A stretch of 64,000 nt of DNA, from assembly GCA_045614565.1 (NCBI GenBank), contig JAZLDG010000105.1:34584-98583 (forward strand). The letters are read 5' to 3'. The translations under genes and the position numbers were made by a program. The notes beneath the pieces were generated by a model. It did not search any database, had not been told where the DNA came from, and worked only from the letters and a program-made list of their open reading frames with translations. Source of the DNA: Scatosoma sp045614565. GTDB lineage: Bacteria; Bacillota; Clostridia; Christensenellales; Borkfalkiaceae. Below, piece after piece: positions 24,209-32,187 of the stretch; the first letter of the stretch is position 1; the number at the start of each line of letters is the position of its first letter.

Positions 24209-24973
24209 TCAAAAACTTAAATTGTTTTTTAATTGATATAATAACACTTCTTTGTAAAACGAATCTTCTTCCATTTCAAGCCAAGCAATCGCCGACTTTT
24301 TATCCAAGTTAAATCCCTTTCCAAAATATTCAAACATTCGCTTATGCGAACCCGAAAAAGGACGCGCTGTTAAGCGCTTCACATTTTCTTCAATCGGCAA
24401 TCTATAATTGATAGATGGATTCGTATTCAAAAGCGATTTTCCGTTATCAAAAATCGGTGCAGGTCGATATTCGCCGTCCACGGACATGATTACACCTAAA
24501 TTATGAAAATGCCTATCTTCATTAAGCGTAATATAATCCGCTGTAAACACTCTGCTAAAATACGACGATAAATCTAATCCTATGACGTCTTTGAAAAAGT
24601 CTAGAACGTACTTCGCCGATTCCTCTATACCTTTCATCAAACGAATTGCCTCGTGCAAGCGTTGACCTGTAATATTCACGTGCATTCTATCCAACGTGAC
24701 AAACGTTTCATCGGGAGTAATAAAAGTCTTACTCCTGCACGCACGCTTTCCATTGACAAGACCACGCTCATATAAAACGTATTCTTCTTTCGGCATATCG
24801 GTAAAAGTCAATAATTTGGAAACCAAATATTCAACAATATCTTCTTCCCCTTCATTGTTTGTCTTATACCAGTACCCATCCGAAAAATATTTCATCTGCG
24901 TACCATCGCTCGTTCCGTCGGTATCAACCAAATAATCATCCGTTAATCTTATATCAAAATCAAGTTTAGACAT
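24209..24973 (-). CDS. Compact HipA-like kinase
   Basis: A 254-residue protein with the HipA catalytic core: NEDRHFHNLG (151-160; Asp153, Asn158) and the metal motif IFDNGKS (Asp176). An N-terminal Gly/Ser-rich loop (16-25) and Lys37 (WYKTN) resemble its ATP-binding part. HipA is about 440 residues; this form lacks the N-terminal subdomain, as in the HipT kinases of tripartite systems. HipA-type toxins phosphorylate aminoacyl-tRNA synthetases. Its ATG overlaps the upstream XRE gene by 8 bp. The target is unknown and toxicity is inferred from family and context. Confidence 0.75.
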   Translation of the reverse strand: MSKLDFDIRLTDDYLVDTDGTSDGTQMKYFSDGYWYKTNNEGEEDIVEYLVSKLLTFTDMPKEEYVLYERGLVNGKRACRSKTFITPDETFVTLDRMHVNITGQRLHEAIRLMKGIEESAKYVLDFFKDVIGLDLSSYFSRVFTADYITLNEDRHFHNLGVIMSVDGEYRPAPIFDNGKSLLNTNPSINYRLPIEENVKRLTARPFSGSHKRMFEYFGKGFNLDKKSAIAWLEMEEDSFYKEVLLYQLKNNLSF

Positions 24974-25544
24974 TTCTAAATCTCCTCGGCGCTACGTCCT
25001 TCCATCTTAAATGTTCACCGCGAAACTGTATCCATAAAAAATCGTTATAAGAAACCCCGTGTGTCTTTCTTACAATCTCCAAAGGGTCGTAAAAAGCTAC
25101 GCCGATTTTTTTAAGTAATGCGTCTAACTCCGCGCGGTTATCTTCCCAGCATCTCATTTTCAAAATCTCTGTTAATTTGAACACGTCCATTTCTTCTACG
25201 GGGAATATTTGTTTGATAGGGTGATTTTTAACAAAACGCTTCACGTATACTCGCATATTCTCAACGTGAACTTCGGAAACAGGCTCGTCTTTCCAATAGC
25301 AAGTAAACCCAACGTTATCCCATTTACGCATATACGGCGGTCTATTGTCTTTTTCCTTACAAACAAACTCCATATCAAGAACTTGACATATCTTCTCCAA
25401 CGTCTGCATACTCGGTACAAACGCCTTACTCTCTATTCTCCCTATCGTTGACTGCGGAACTCCGCATGCCTGCGCCAACTTCGCCTGCGAAAGTCCTAAT
25501 TCTTTTCTTCTTTTTACAATGCTTTCTACTGTTAAACCTATCAT
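24966..25544 (-). CDS. XRE-type regulator with extra C-terminal domain, HipB-like
   Basis: Residues 5-58 form a Cro/CI helix-turn-helix (LSQAKLAQACGVPQSTIGRI). Residues ~85-192 form an additional domain ending with SYNDFLWIQFRGEHLRWKD, absent from ordinary HipB. It precedes the HipA-like kinase with an 8-bp overlap, the usual antitoxin-toxin order. The extra domain could act as the missing HipA N-subdomain (HipS-like), but that is speculation. ATG follows TAAGGAGAAACGA. Its promoter carries a palindrome suited to autorepression. Confidence 0.75.
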   Translation of the reverse strand: MIGLTVESIVKRRKELGLSQAKLAQACGVPQSTIGRIESKAFVPSMQTLEKICQVLDMEFVCKEKDNRPPYMRKWDNVGFTCYWKDEPVSEVHVENMRVYVKRFVKNHPIKQIFPVEEMDVFKLTEILKMRCWEDNRAELDALLKKIGVAFYDPLEIVRKTHGVSYNDFLWIQFRGEHLRWKDVAPRRFRNV

Positions 25545-25565
25545 TTCGTTTCTCCTTACAGTTAT

Positions 25566-25594
25566 ATAATAGCATAAACGCTATTAAAAAGCAA
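25566..25594 (-). promoter_or_regulatory. Promoter and operator of the XRE-HipA-like pair
   Basis: Minus strand TTGCTT (25589-25594), 17 bp, TATTAT (25566-25571). AATAGC-6-GCTATT (25568-25585) spans the spacer and -10 box. Confidence 0.65.
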
Positions 25595-25888
25595 CTATTT
25601 TTTAGATTTTTTATTGTATATCTTTTGAAAATTTTTTATTCTCGCTTTTTCTTCCTTTTCTAAAATCGGGATTACGCGCGACTCAATAAACTCTTCTTCC
25701 GTCGTTTTCTTTTTTAACCGTTTGACGATTTTCTTTAATTCTTCGTTCGCTTTGATATACGAATTACCTTTCGGCGTCGGGAATAGCTCCATGCGCCGAT
25801 ACATTTCTTTGAATAGTTCCATAAACATAAATTGAAACCCAAGCAGTAAATGCCCATATTTCCTTATCCGCTTGGCGTAATATTTCAT
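25595..25888 (-). CDS. Small lysine/glutamate-rich ORF
   Basis: An open frame of 97 codons; the second half is helical and charged (KKIVKRLKKKTTEEEFIESR). It overlaps a second frame by 125 bp, so either only its downstream part is coding or the two are pieces of one frameshifted gene. Internal ATGs occur; none has a strong ribosome binding site. Not recognised. Confidence 0.35.
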   Translation of the reverse strand: MKYYAKRIRKYGHLLLGFQFMFMELFKEMYRRMELFPTPKGNSYIKANEELKKIVKRLKKKTTEEEFIESRVIPILEKEEKARIKNFQKIYNKKSKK

Positions 25889-25973
25889 ACCAATTCTCGT
25901 CCACGTCGATTTCTTCTTTCCCAGTAGCCGTATAATACGTATATCTATATTTTTTCCCCTTATCTTCTTCCAT
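25764..25973 (-). CDS. Small ORF, possibly the 5' part of a broken element gene
   Basis: ATG 25973 with AGAGGAG upstream. Residues 1-37 read KKYRYTYYTATGKEEIDVDE then WYEILRQADKE, a start I associate with sigma-like/regulatory proteins of clostridial conjugative elements. After that the sequence loses resemblance, suggesting a frameshift near 25860 into the neighbouring frame. Confidence 0.4.
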   Translation of the reverse strand: MEEDKGKKYRYTYYTATGKEEIDVDENWYEILRQADKEIWAFTAWVSIYVYGTIQRNVSAHGAIPDAER

Positions 25974-26187
25974 TTCGCTCCTCTTGTCGATTTTTATCAA
26001 ATATTGCAAACAAATGTTCGTGCTGAAAGGTGTTTTTTTGGGGCTACTTGCTCGGCAGCCCCTATTTTCATCGACAATATTTCTCTCTCACCCTTCGTGC
26101 CCATAATAATCCACGACACTATAAGTCCTATTGAAAGCCTATGTGTTGAGTTATTCCATCTAATATCGCCTCATATATACGTTTATC

Positions 26188-26350
26188 ACCCATTGCAAAG
26201 AATGCGGTGTCAACCACAAGCTTGTAATGCTTTGGGACGGGCATAAAGACGATAAAGAAGTAAAAACGTCGAAGGTTGACCGCGGTTATACGGATTATTC
26301 GGAAGAATACGTTTTGTCGGAAGCAGAAAAAGTCAATTACGAGTTTTGAA
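26188..26350 (+). pseudogene. Orphan 3' gene fragment
   Basis: A plus-strand frame of about 54 codons without a start, preceded by a stop (TAA) close upstream. It begins HCKECGVNHKLVMLWDGHK, hinting at a zinc knuckle, and ends in TGA after KVNYEF. The composition is coding-like. It is probably the tail of a gene cut by an insertion or deletion in this mobile region. The family is not recognised. Confidence 0.4.
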
Positions 26351-26389
26351 AAATAGCGCGGAAGGCGTTGATTTTTAAGGGAAATCACT

Positions 26390-26423
26390 CCCCAAAAACT
26401 CCCCAATTTGCTCCCCATTCCCC
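26390..26423 (-). other. Four-run G-quadruplex candidate
   Basis: On the minus strand four GGGG runs (26420-23, 26413-16, 26401-04, 26390-93) are separated by 3, 8 and 7 nt. No supported gene covers it. Confidence 0.45.
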
Positions 26424-26472
26424 AAAACGACAAGATTTAGGGCAGTTAAATATGCGCAAATCGAACATATTT

Positions 26473-26522
26473 ACAATAAAAAATGAACATTTCAAACAGT
26501 CTTCTGTTCAAAATGTTCATTT
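26473..26522 (-). terminator. Terminator of the catabolic operon
   Basis: AAATGAACATTT/AAATGTTCATTT (12 bp), a CA/CA internal loop, then AACAG/CTGTT with a TCTT loop; followed on the minus strand by TTTTTTATTG. It lies 68 nt after the EamA stop. Confidence 0.75.
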
Positions 26523-26589
26523 GTCTAACACTTATAAAATAGCTATCCTTTCATAAAGAAATGGAAACCCTAAAAGCTATTTATCCACT

Positions 26590-27531
26590 TTACCGTTTTT
26601 GTGGAAGCAATTTAGAAGAATCGGAATCTTCATTTTTTCTTATATTGCTAATCAACACCGCTATCAAAACGCAGGCAAATGCAATCGCATACTGCAAAGT
26701 AAATACGTTTTCTTGCAATAAAATCGCCCCAATTATAGCAGAAAACAACGGCTCGGAGAGTTTTACTATAAACAAGTACGACAAATCGTTCTTTTGTACG
26801 ACGGTATACCAAATACTATAACTTACAATCGTTGCAAAAAGTATGTAGATACCAATCCCACCGCCAAGCCAACTAATCGAACGCAATTTTCCTCCACATA
26901 CAAGCCCTACTACCGTCAGTAACGCGCCGCCTGCAATTTGGGAAATGCCCGTTGTCCAAAGCGGATTTACTTTTTCACAAAACTTTTTGCATATCACGTT
27001 TGCAATCACCGTAAAAACGGACGCGCAAATGATTAAAATTTCGCCTATCCCCAAACTTATTTGCAACGAATGCACGTTTAGCGCAATAATACCGCCAACA
27101 CCAAAAAGCGCCGCAACAAGTTTATTTGCACTAAACTTTTCAATTTTTATAAATAAAAAAGAAAAGCAAATAAAAAATAACACGCCGAGCTGTTTTAGAA
27201 GTGCGGTTTTTGAACTGTCCGTATAAGAAAGCCCTACGTACGTACACGCATAATGCAAGCTTATCGCCACCAATCCCATCAAGAAAACGCCAGCCCATTC
27301 TCTTTTCGTGGTTATATTTATCGGCGTTTTTTTTGCTTTACAAAACAGAGAAATGATGCTTCCGCTTATTAAAAATCGTAAACCCGCAAACAAAAACAGG
27401 TCAGGGAAAAACGTCCCGTTCACCCCAAATTCCTTATAGGAAAATTTTACACTTGGATACAACGAGCCCCATAAAAACATGACAGTAAGCGCTAATATTA
27501 CCGTTTTTTTCTTACTCATTACTTGCCTCAC
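26590..27531 (-). CDS. EamA/DMT-family transporter
   Basis: A 313-residue protein with about ten membrane segments in two EamA repeats, typical of the drug/metabolite transporter superfamily. As the last gene of the catabolic operon, with start and upstream stop overlapping by one base, it may import the substrate or export a product; DMT proteins are more often exporters. The substrate is unknown. Base composition is AT-rich like the other genes of this cluster. Confidence 0.85.
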   Translation of the reverse strand: MRQVMSKKKTVILALTVMFLWGSLYPSVKFSYKEFGVNGTFFPDLFLFAGLRFLISGSIISLFCKAKKTPINITTKREWAGVFLMGLVAISLHYACTYVGLSYTDSSKTALLKQLGVLFFICFSFLFIKIEKFSANKLVAALFGVGGIIALNVHSLQISLGIGEILIICASVFTVIANVICKKFCEKVNPLWTTGISQIAGGALLTVVGLVCGGKLRSISWLGGGIGIYILFATIVSYSIWYTVVQKNDLSYLFIVKLSEPLFSAIIGAILLQENVFTLQYAIAFACVLIAVLISNIRKNEDSDSSKLLPQKR

Positions 27532-28343
27532 TAGATTTTCTTCATCGCGTCTACAATCGTTCTGCTTGTACGCAAATCCAATTGTTCCATTGTACTGCTT
27601 TCCGTATATCTATCCACGCAAAAAGCAATTTGTCCGCCAAGAATAGGATTGAGAATTCTCGAAAGCTTTCCCCTGCTTCCTGCCGCATGATAGCTCACAG
27701 GCGTTTTCAATGCTTTTTTCAAAGCGAGCATTGTGTTCAAGCTTTCTATCATTTCCTCGTCCGTGTTTGCGATCGTTACAATTTTGATAATATCGGGGTT
27801 ACGTTTTTCTAAAAATAACGCCAAATCCACCACTTGCTTACAGGTCATAGGGATACCCGGATGACAGGACAATAATATCTCTCCCCCAATACCATGTATG
27901 CGTTGAATGAGATTTTTTTGCTTTTCAATCACGGTTTCATCCGTAACAATTTCCCTTGGATTCCCTTTGGTAAAAGAATATTTATCTTCGCCGCAAAAGC
28001 CTGTTTTGGACGGCAAATGATAGGTATAACCCTGTATATCTACCCCTGCCGCACCTGCTTCTATCGCGCATAAAAATGATTCCACCCGTTCTTCCTCTGA
28101 AAATCCTGCGTTTGACCAATCGCATTTAGAATTGTAATTGAGCGCAAGCACGGGCAATTTTGACGAGCTGATGATGCGTTTTAATGTTTCTACGCTTGTA
28201 TCTTCCAAGCACGACATATGCAAATCGATCATATCCGCGCCGCCATATAAACAGTTTTTAATTTCCGCAATCGCTTTTATTGCAGTTTCTTCCCGAACCA
28301 CCCCTGCAAGAGCAGGTGCGTTTATAGACGATAAACTTTTCAT
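27531..28343 (-). CDS. AroD-like (type I 3-dehydroquinate dehydratase family) lyase
   Basis: A 270-residue TIM-barrel protein. The Schiff-base pair of type I dehydroquinase is kept: His161 (LSCHPG) and Lys187 (IIKIVTIANT). Also kept are Arg229 and the Ser250-xxx-Gln254 pair near the C-terminus. The N-terminal substrate signature ExRxD of true AroD is replaced by DLHMS (40-44), so a different but related substrate (a beta-hydroxy ketone on a ring or chain) is likely. It is coupled to the upstream oxidoreductase (4-bp overlap) and downstream transporter. It sits in a catabolic operon, away from any shikimate genes. Confidence 0.75.
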   Translation of the reverse strand: MKSLSSINAPALAGVVREETAIKAIAEIKNCLYGGADMIDLHMSCLEDTSVETLKRIISSSKLPVLALNYNSKCDWSNAGFSEEERVESFLCAIEAGAAGVDIQGYTYHLPSKTGFCGEDKYSFTKGNPREIVTDETVIEKQKNLIQRIHGIGGEILLSCHPGIPMTCKQVVDLALFLEKRNPDIIKIVTIANTDEEMIESLNTMLALKKALKTPVSYHAAGSRGKLSRILNPILGGQIAFCVDRYTESSTMEQLDLRTSRTIVDAMKKI

Positions 28344-29320
28344 TTTATTTTCAATACCACTTTGCCCGTATTTTCAAAACGTTCCAAAATTGCTTGTGCT
28401 TCGTTGACTTCTTCCATAGGCAATACCTTATAAATAGACGGCTTAATTGTGCCTTTTTCTAAATGTCCCCACATTGTTTCGACCAACCCATTCAAAATCT
28501 CCGCTTTCATTTGATTCGTACGATTACGAAGCATACTACCAACCAAATGCAACCCTTTCGTGAGCAAAGGACGAAGTTTGATATTCGTTTCAATTCCTGC
28601 CAAAGTGGAAATGACTACCCAATATCCCCCACGTGCCATAAACGGCATTGCTTTGCCTAAATCCTCACCGCTCAAACAGTCCATACAAACGTTGACGGGT
28701 TTCCTCTCTTTTTCCAAACGCTCAAAGACTTCGGGAATACTTTCCTTTTCCTGCACAATGATATAATCCGCGCCTAAATTCTTAATATTTTCCGCTTGCT
28801 GATAGGTTTGAACACTCGTAACGACGTATGCGCCGGCCGCTTTCCCCATAGGGATCGCAGCGCTTGCAAGTCCGCTTGCCCCAGCCGCCACGTATAATAC
28901 CTGCCCTGCCTTTAACTGCCCTTCGTAAAACAAATTGAGATAGCTTGTCGCATACGCTTCGGGAAGCACAGCCGCTTCTTCAAACGTTATATTTTTAGGA
29001 ATGGGCATCAAAAGCTCGTAAGGAATGGCGATTTTTTCCGCGTATGCGCCACCGCCAACGAGCGCACATACTTTATCTCCAATCTTAAATGTAGCGTTCG
29101 CTTTCGCGTTTTCGCCCATATCCACGATAACGCCCGAAAGTTCTAACCCCGGCCAAGTCGGCCAACCGGCGGGCGAAGGATACGTCCCTTGTTTTTGCAA
29201 TAAATCCGCACGATTTAACGCCGTGGCGTAAATTTCCACTAAAACTTCGTTTTTGTTCATAGTCGGTTCAGCTACTTCCTGCCAAACCATTTTTCCGTTT
29301 TCTACTAAACACGCTTTCAT
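28340..29320 (-). CDS. Zinc-independent MDR, quinone oxidoreductase-like
   Basis: A 326-residue medium-chain reductase of the PIG3/quinone-oxidoreductase group: N-terminal LNRADLLQKQGTYPSP, NADP-binding AAGASGLASAAIPMG, no zinc-site cysteines. Relatives reduce activated double bonds or quinones. In this operon it could reduce the enone made by the AroD-like dehydration; this is inference. ATG 29320 follows GGAGG and shares one base with the previous stop (TAATG); a TTG-started extension to 29335 is the ribosome binding site itself. Confidence 0.82.
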   Translation of the reverse strand: MKACLVENGKMVWQEVAEPTMNKNEVLVEIYATALNRADLLQKQGTYPSPAGWPTWPGLELSGVIVDMGENAKANATFKIGDKVCALVGGGAYAEKIAIPYELLMPIPKNITFEEAAVLPEAYATSYLNLFYEGQLKAGQVLYVAAGASGLASAAIPMGKAAGAYVVTSVQTYQQAENIKNLGADYIIVQEKESIPEVFERLEKERKPVNVCMDCLSGEDLGKAMPFMARGGYWVVISTLAGIETNIKLRPLLTKGLHLVGSMLRNRTNQMKAEILNGLVETMWGHLEKGTIKPSIYKVLPMEEVNEAQAILERFENTGKVVLKIK

Positions 29321-30321
29321 TATACATTCCTCCAATCGAATACCGTTCCCATCGGGAAATTTTTATCTTCGCAAAGTTGTTTGTAAATTTCAGGCGCGCT
29401 TTCAGGCTTTACCACTCTTGAAACCATCGGCAACACCTGTACCTTTTTCGCTGATATCAAATCTAATATCGCACGGCAATCGTCGTGATGTGTCCAATGA
29501 TGTGGATAACTTTCCACTTTCGGTCTTACAAAGTTATGTGCGCCAATCAACTTTACCCCAGGTTTATGCACTTTTTGATAATAATCCACCGCGCAATCGG
29601 AAACGCGAGTACAACCGAGCAAGGAAATCCTGCCCATCCAAGACGCACAATCAAGCGCCTGCGACATAGCCTTGGAAACGCCTGTAACTTCTACACAAGC
29701 GTTCACGCCCTTGCCTTTTGTTATCTTTTTTACCTGCTCCACAAAATCTTCCGCAGACGGATCTAACGCGTAATCCGCGCCGAGCTTTAACGCAAGCGCA
29801 CGCCTTTCGGGATTTAAGTCTACGGCAATTAAAGGATTCGCACCCGAACAAGAAAGGAACTGTACAGCAAACATGCCTAAAAGACCAAGCCCCATTACCA
29901 TCGCCGATTCACCAAGCTCTAATTCAAGTTTTCTAACACCGCCGAGTCCCATCGTTGCAATTACGACAAAAGCAGCCTCTAATGAATCAATGGTATCATC
30001 CTCGACTTTAGTAACTTTTTCTTGCGGTACGACATTATACGACGTATGCTTGCCATGGTAAACGAGTACCCTATCACCTACCGAAACGGTTTTTACGTTT
30101 TCGCCTATTTGCTCCACGATACCAACGCCACAATACCCTAATGCCATAGGAAACCTTTGGGCTGTATTATCCGACGCTGTAATGCACGCCCGTTCCGTAC
30201 CGCTACTTACTACTGTATATTCCATTTTTACTAATACATTTTCTGCATATAGTAAGGGGACTTCTTCCTCTAAATACTCCGCGGTATAAGGTTTTGTAAA
30301 AATAATAGATTTTCTTTTCAT
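29320..30321 (-). CDS. MDR-family polyol/alcohol dehydrogenase-like protein
   Basis: About 333 residues. An MDR fold with VVSSGTERA near the start, GYCGVGIVE, and the nucleotide-binding MGLGLLGMFAVQ. It resembles zinc-type alcohol dehydrogenases of the threonine/inosamine dehydrogenase branch, but the catalytic-zinc Cys/His set is not evident. It probably oxidises a secondary alcohol or acts on a cyclic polyol; the reaction is unassigned. ATG 30321 follows AAGGAAAG. It lies 10 bp after the SDR and overlaps the next gene by 1 bp. Confidence 0.78.
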   Translation of the reverse strand: MKRKSIIFTKPYTAEYLEEEVPLLYAENVLVKMEYTVVSSGTERACITASDNTAQRFPMALGYCGVGIVEQIGENVKTVSVGDRVLVYHGKHTSYNVVPQEKVTKVEDDTIDSLEAAFVVIATMGLGGVRKLELELGESAMVMGLGLLGMFAVQFLSCSGANPLIAVDLNPERRALALKLGADYALDPSAEDFVEQVKKITKGKGVNACVEVTGVSKAMSQALDCASWMGRISLLGCTRVSDCAVDYYQKVHKPGVKLIGAHNFVRPKVESYPHHWTHHDDCRAILDLISAKKVQVLPMVSRVVKPESAPEIYKQLCEDKNFPMGTVFDWRNV

Positions 30322-30331
30322 CTGACTTTCC

Positions 30332-31108
30332 TTAATCACTTGCTTTCATCGACAATGTTCTACCACCGTCAATAATATATGTTTGCCCCGTAATAAAACC
30401 CGCTTTTTCCGAAACTAAAAAGGTAACTAAATTGGCAATATCGCTTGCGTAACATTTTTTGCCTAACAAGTTCGAATTATATACGTACGGGGATTCGTCG
30501 TTCTCACCAGGTCTTTGCACAATACCAGGCGCAACGGAGTTGACGTTTATTTTATGAGGGCCAAGCTCTTTCGCCAAGGTTTTTGTGAGCGAAATAACCC
30601 CGCCTTTCGACGCCGCATAATCACAACAAGTTTTTAAGCCGTTCATTGCTACCGCCGACGAGAAATTGATAATTTTCCCACCTTCTCCTTGTTTAATCAT
30701 CACTCTTGCAGCAGCTCTGCTCACCCAAAACGCACCATATAAATTTATCTTTAAAACCCTATCGATTACGAAATCTTCTTGTTCGACCAACGGAACGTAC
30801 TTTGCTTCTTTCCCTGCAACTCTCGCACTGCCACCTGCAATGTGAATAGATATATCTAAACGTCCAAAGTCTTTTACAATCGTTTCTACAGCTTCGTCTA
30901 CGCTTTTGGATTCCGTAACGTCCATTACGTAACCTTTTGCAACGCCGCCGATTTCAGCAATTCTATTTAGCGTATTTGCTATCGTCGTTTCGTTGATATC
31001 GCAAACGGCAATTTTTGCGCCTTGCTTTGCAAGCATAACCGCAGTTTCTCCGCCGATATATCCGCCTGCGCCAGTGATAAGCGCCACCTTTCCTTCAAAC
31101 TCTAACAT
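30332..31108 (-). CDS. SDR-family dehydrogenase of the catabolic operon
   Basis: A 258-residue classical SDR: TGAGGYIG near residue 12-19, a HIAGG variant of NNAG, Ser in NFSSAVAMNG, and YAASKGG as the YxxxK motif. The C-terminus FITGQTYIIDGGRTL is typical. Likely an NAD(P)-dependent secondary-alcohol dehydrogenase. ATG follows AAAGGAG. It is 14 bp downstream of the amidohydrolase. Confidence 0.87.
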   Translation of the reverse strand: MLEFEGKVALITGAGGYIGGETAVMLAKQGAKIAVCDINETTIANTLNRIAEIGGVAKGYVMDVTESKSVDEAVETIVKDFGRLDISIHIAGGSARVAGKEAKYVPLVEQEDFVIDRVLKINLYGAFWVSRAAARVMIKQGEGGKIINFSSAVAMNGLKTCCDYAASKGGVISLTKTLAKELGPHKINVNSVAPGIVQRPGENDESPYVYNSNLLGKKCYASDIANLVTFLVSEKAGFITGQTYIIDGGRTLSMKASD

Positions 31109-31122
31109 ATTTCATTCTCCTT

Positions 31123-32187
31123 TCAATTTCTATATATTATTTGTCCGTTTTTCACGGTCATTCTACAAACATAACCTTTTTCGCTTGTAAGTGAATTTCC
31201 AGCTCTGTCCTGAATCGCAATTTTTGTATCTGTCCATTTCATAACGGACAACGTCGCAACCGCCCCAACTTGCAATCCAAACCACATTTCTTTATTCACG
31301 GCTTTTGCTGCATTTAGCGTTACTGATTTGAAAATGTTTTCTTCCTTCATTCCGCAAAGACGGGCTATACTCATACACATAGGCAAGCCATAAACACCGC
31401 CTCGTACGTATGCGCTGAATTTCGTAATATCCGAACTGATTACATCTGGAATATAACCGCTTTCGATCGCTTTTCGCAAAATTTCAAAATCGGTATGTAC
31501 CCCGCCTGCCATACCCGCATCGATAATCACGCCTTTCTCTTTTGCTGTTTTATAAGCTATGTAATCATTTTCATTAATCGTATGGTATACACCGTGGTAT
31601 GCGTGCGTAATAATATCTCCTGACTGCAAAATATCCACAATTTTTTCCATTTCAACAGGAGAGTAGGAACAATGCACCATTACCTTCAAGTTGTTTTCTC
31701 TCGCAAAAGCGCAAGCCAAACCGAAATGTTTCTCTGTCGTTCCATTTTTTAAGCTCTCGTCGAAATAGACTTTTACCCCTACAACTCTTTCTCCGTACAA
31801 GCTTATTCTTTCCTGCATTTTTTCATAGTCGAGCGAATCGCCTTTTAGCATCATTGGAATAAATACTGCTGTTTGAACACAAAGGCTATCCAAGTTTGAT
31901 ATTACCGTATTTTCCGCGCAAGCATCAACAGCATATGTTACGCCAAATGGGATTGTGGACATATCCGCAGGGAAACCAAAACTCTTGTTACCCATTTCCG
32001 ATAAATGCGTATGAATGTCTATAAGCCCCGACGATATAATACAATCAGAGCAATCTATCTCCATTGTATCTTCATTCTCAATACAGGTATTAATCGCCGT
32101 AATTTTGTCATTTTCGATTAATAAATCAGCGTCGAAAAACTCTTCCCCGTCAAATATTTTACCAGCCTTGAATAGTATTTTTGCCAT
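31123..32187 (-). CDS. Amidohydrolase/deacetylase-family metallohydrolase
   Basis: A 354-residue amidohydrolase-superfamily protein of the dihydroorotase/EF_0837-like group. Metal site: His59 and His61 (HTH), Lys139 in VGVKVYFD (probably carboxylated), His172, His195 and Asp253. Such enzymes open cyclic amides or remove acyl groups. In this operon it may open a lactam/lactone or release the substrate of the dehydrogenases. It overlaps the Gfo/Idh gene by 29 bp, strong evidence for coupled expression. Confidence 0.85.
   Translation of the reverse strand: MAKILFKAGKIFDGEEFFDADLLIENDKITAINTCIENEDTMEIDCSDCIISSGLIDIHTHLSEMGNKSFGFPADMSTIPFGVTYAVDACAENTVISNLDSLCVQTAVFIPMMLKGDSLDYEKMQERISLYGERVVGVKVYFDESLKNGTTEKHFGLACAFARENNLKVMVHCSYSPVEMEKIVDILQSGDIITHAYHGVYHTINENDYIAYKTAKEKGVIIDAGMAGGVHTDFEILRKAIESGYIPDVISSDITKFSAYVRGGVYGLPMCMSIARLCGMKEENIFKSVTLNAAKAVNKEMWFGLQVGAVATLSVMKWTDTKIAIQDRAGNSLTSEKGYVCRMTVKNGQIIYRN

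Noticed and set aside
23681..24312. Two plus-strand hydrophobic ORFs
   Set aside because: They cross hairpins and the RHH promoter, lack ribosome binding sites, and have compositions typical of AT-rich noise.
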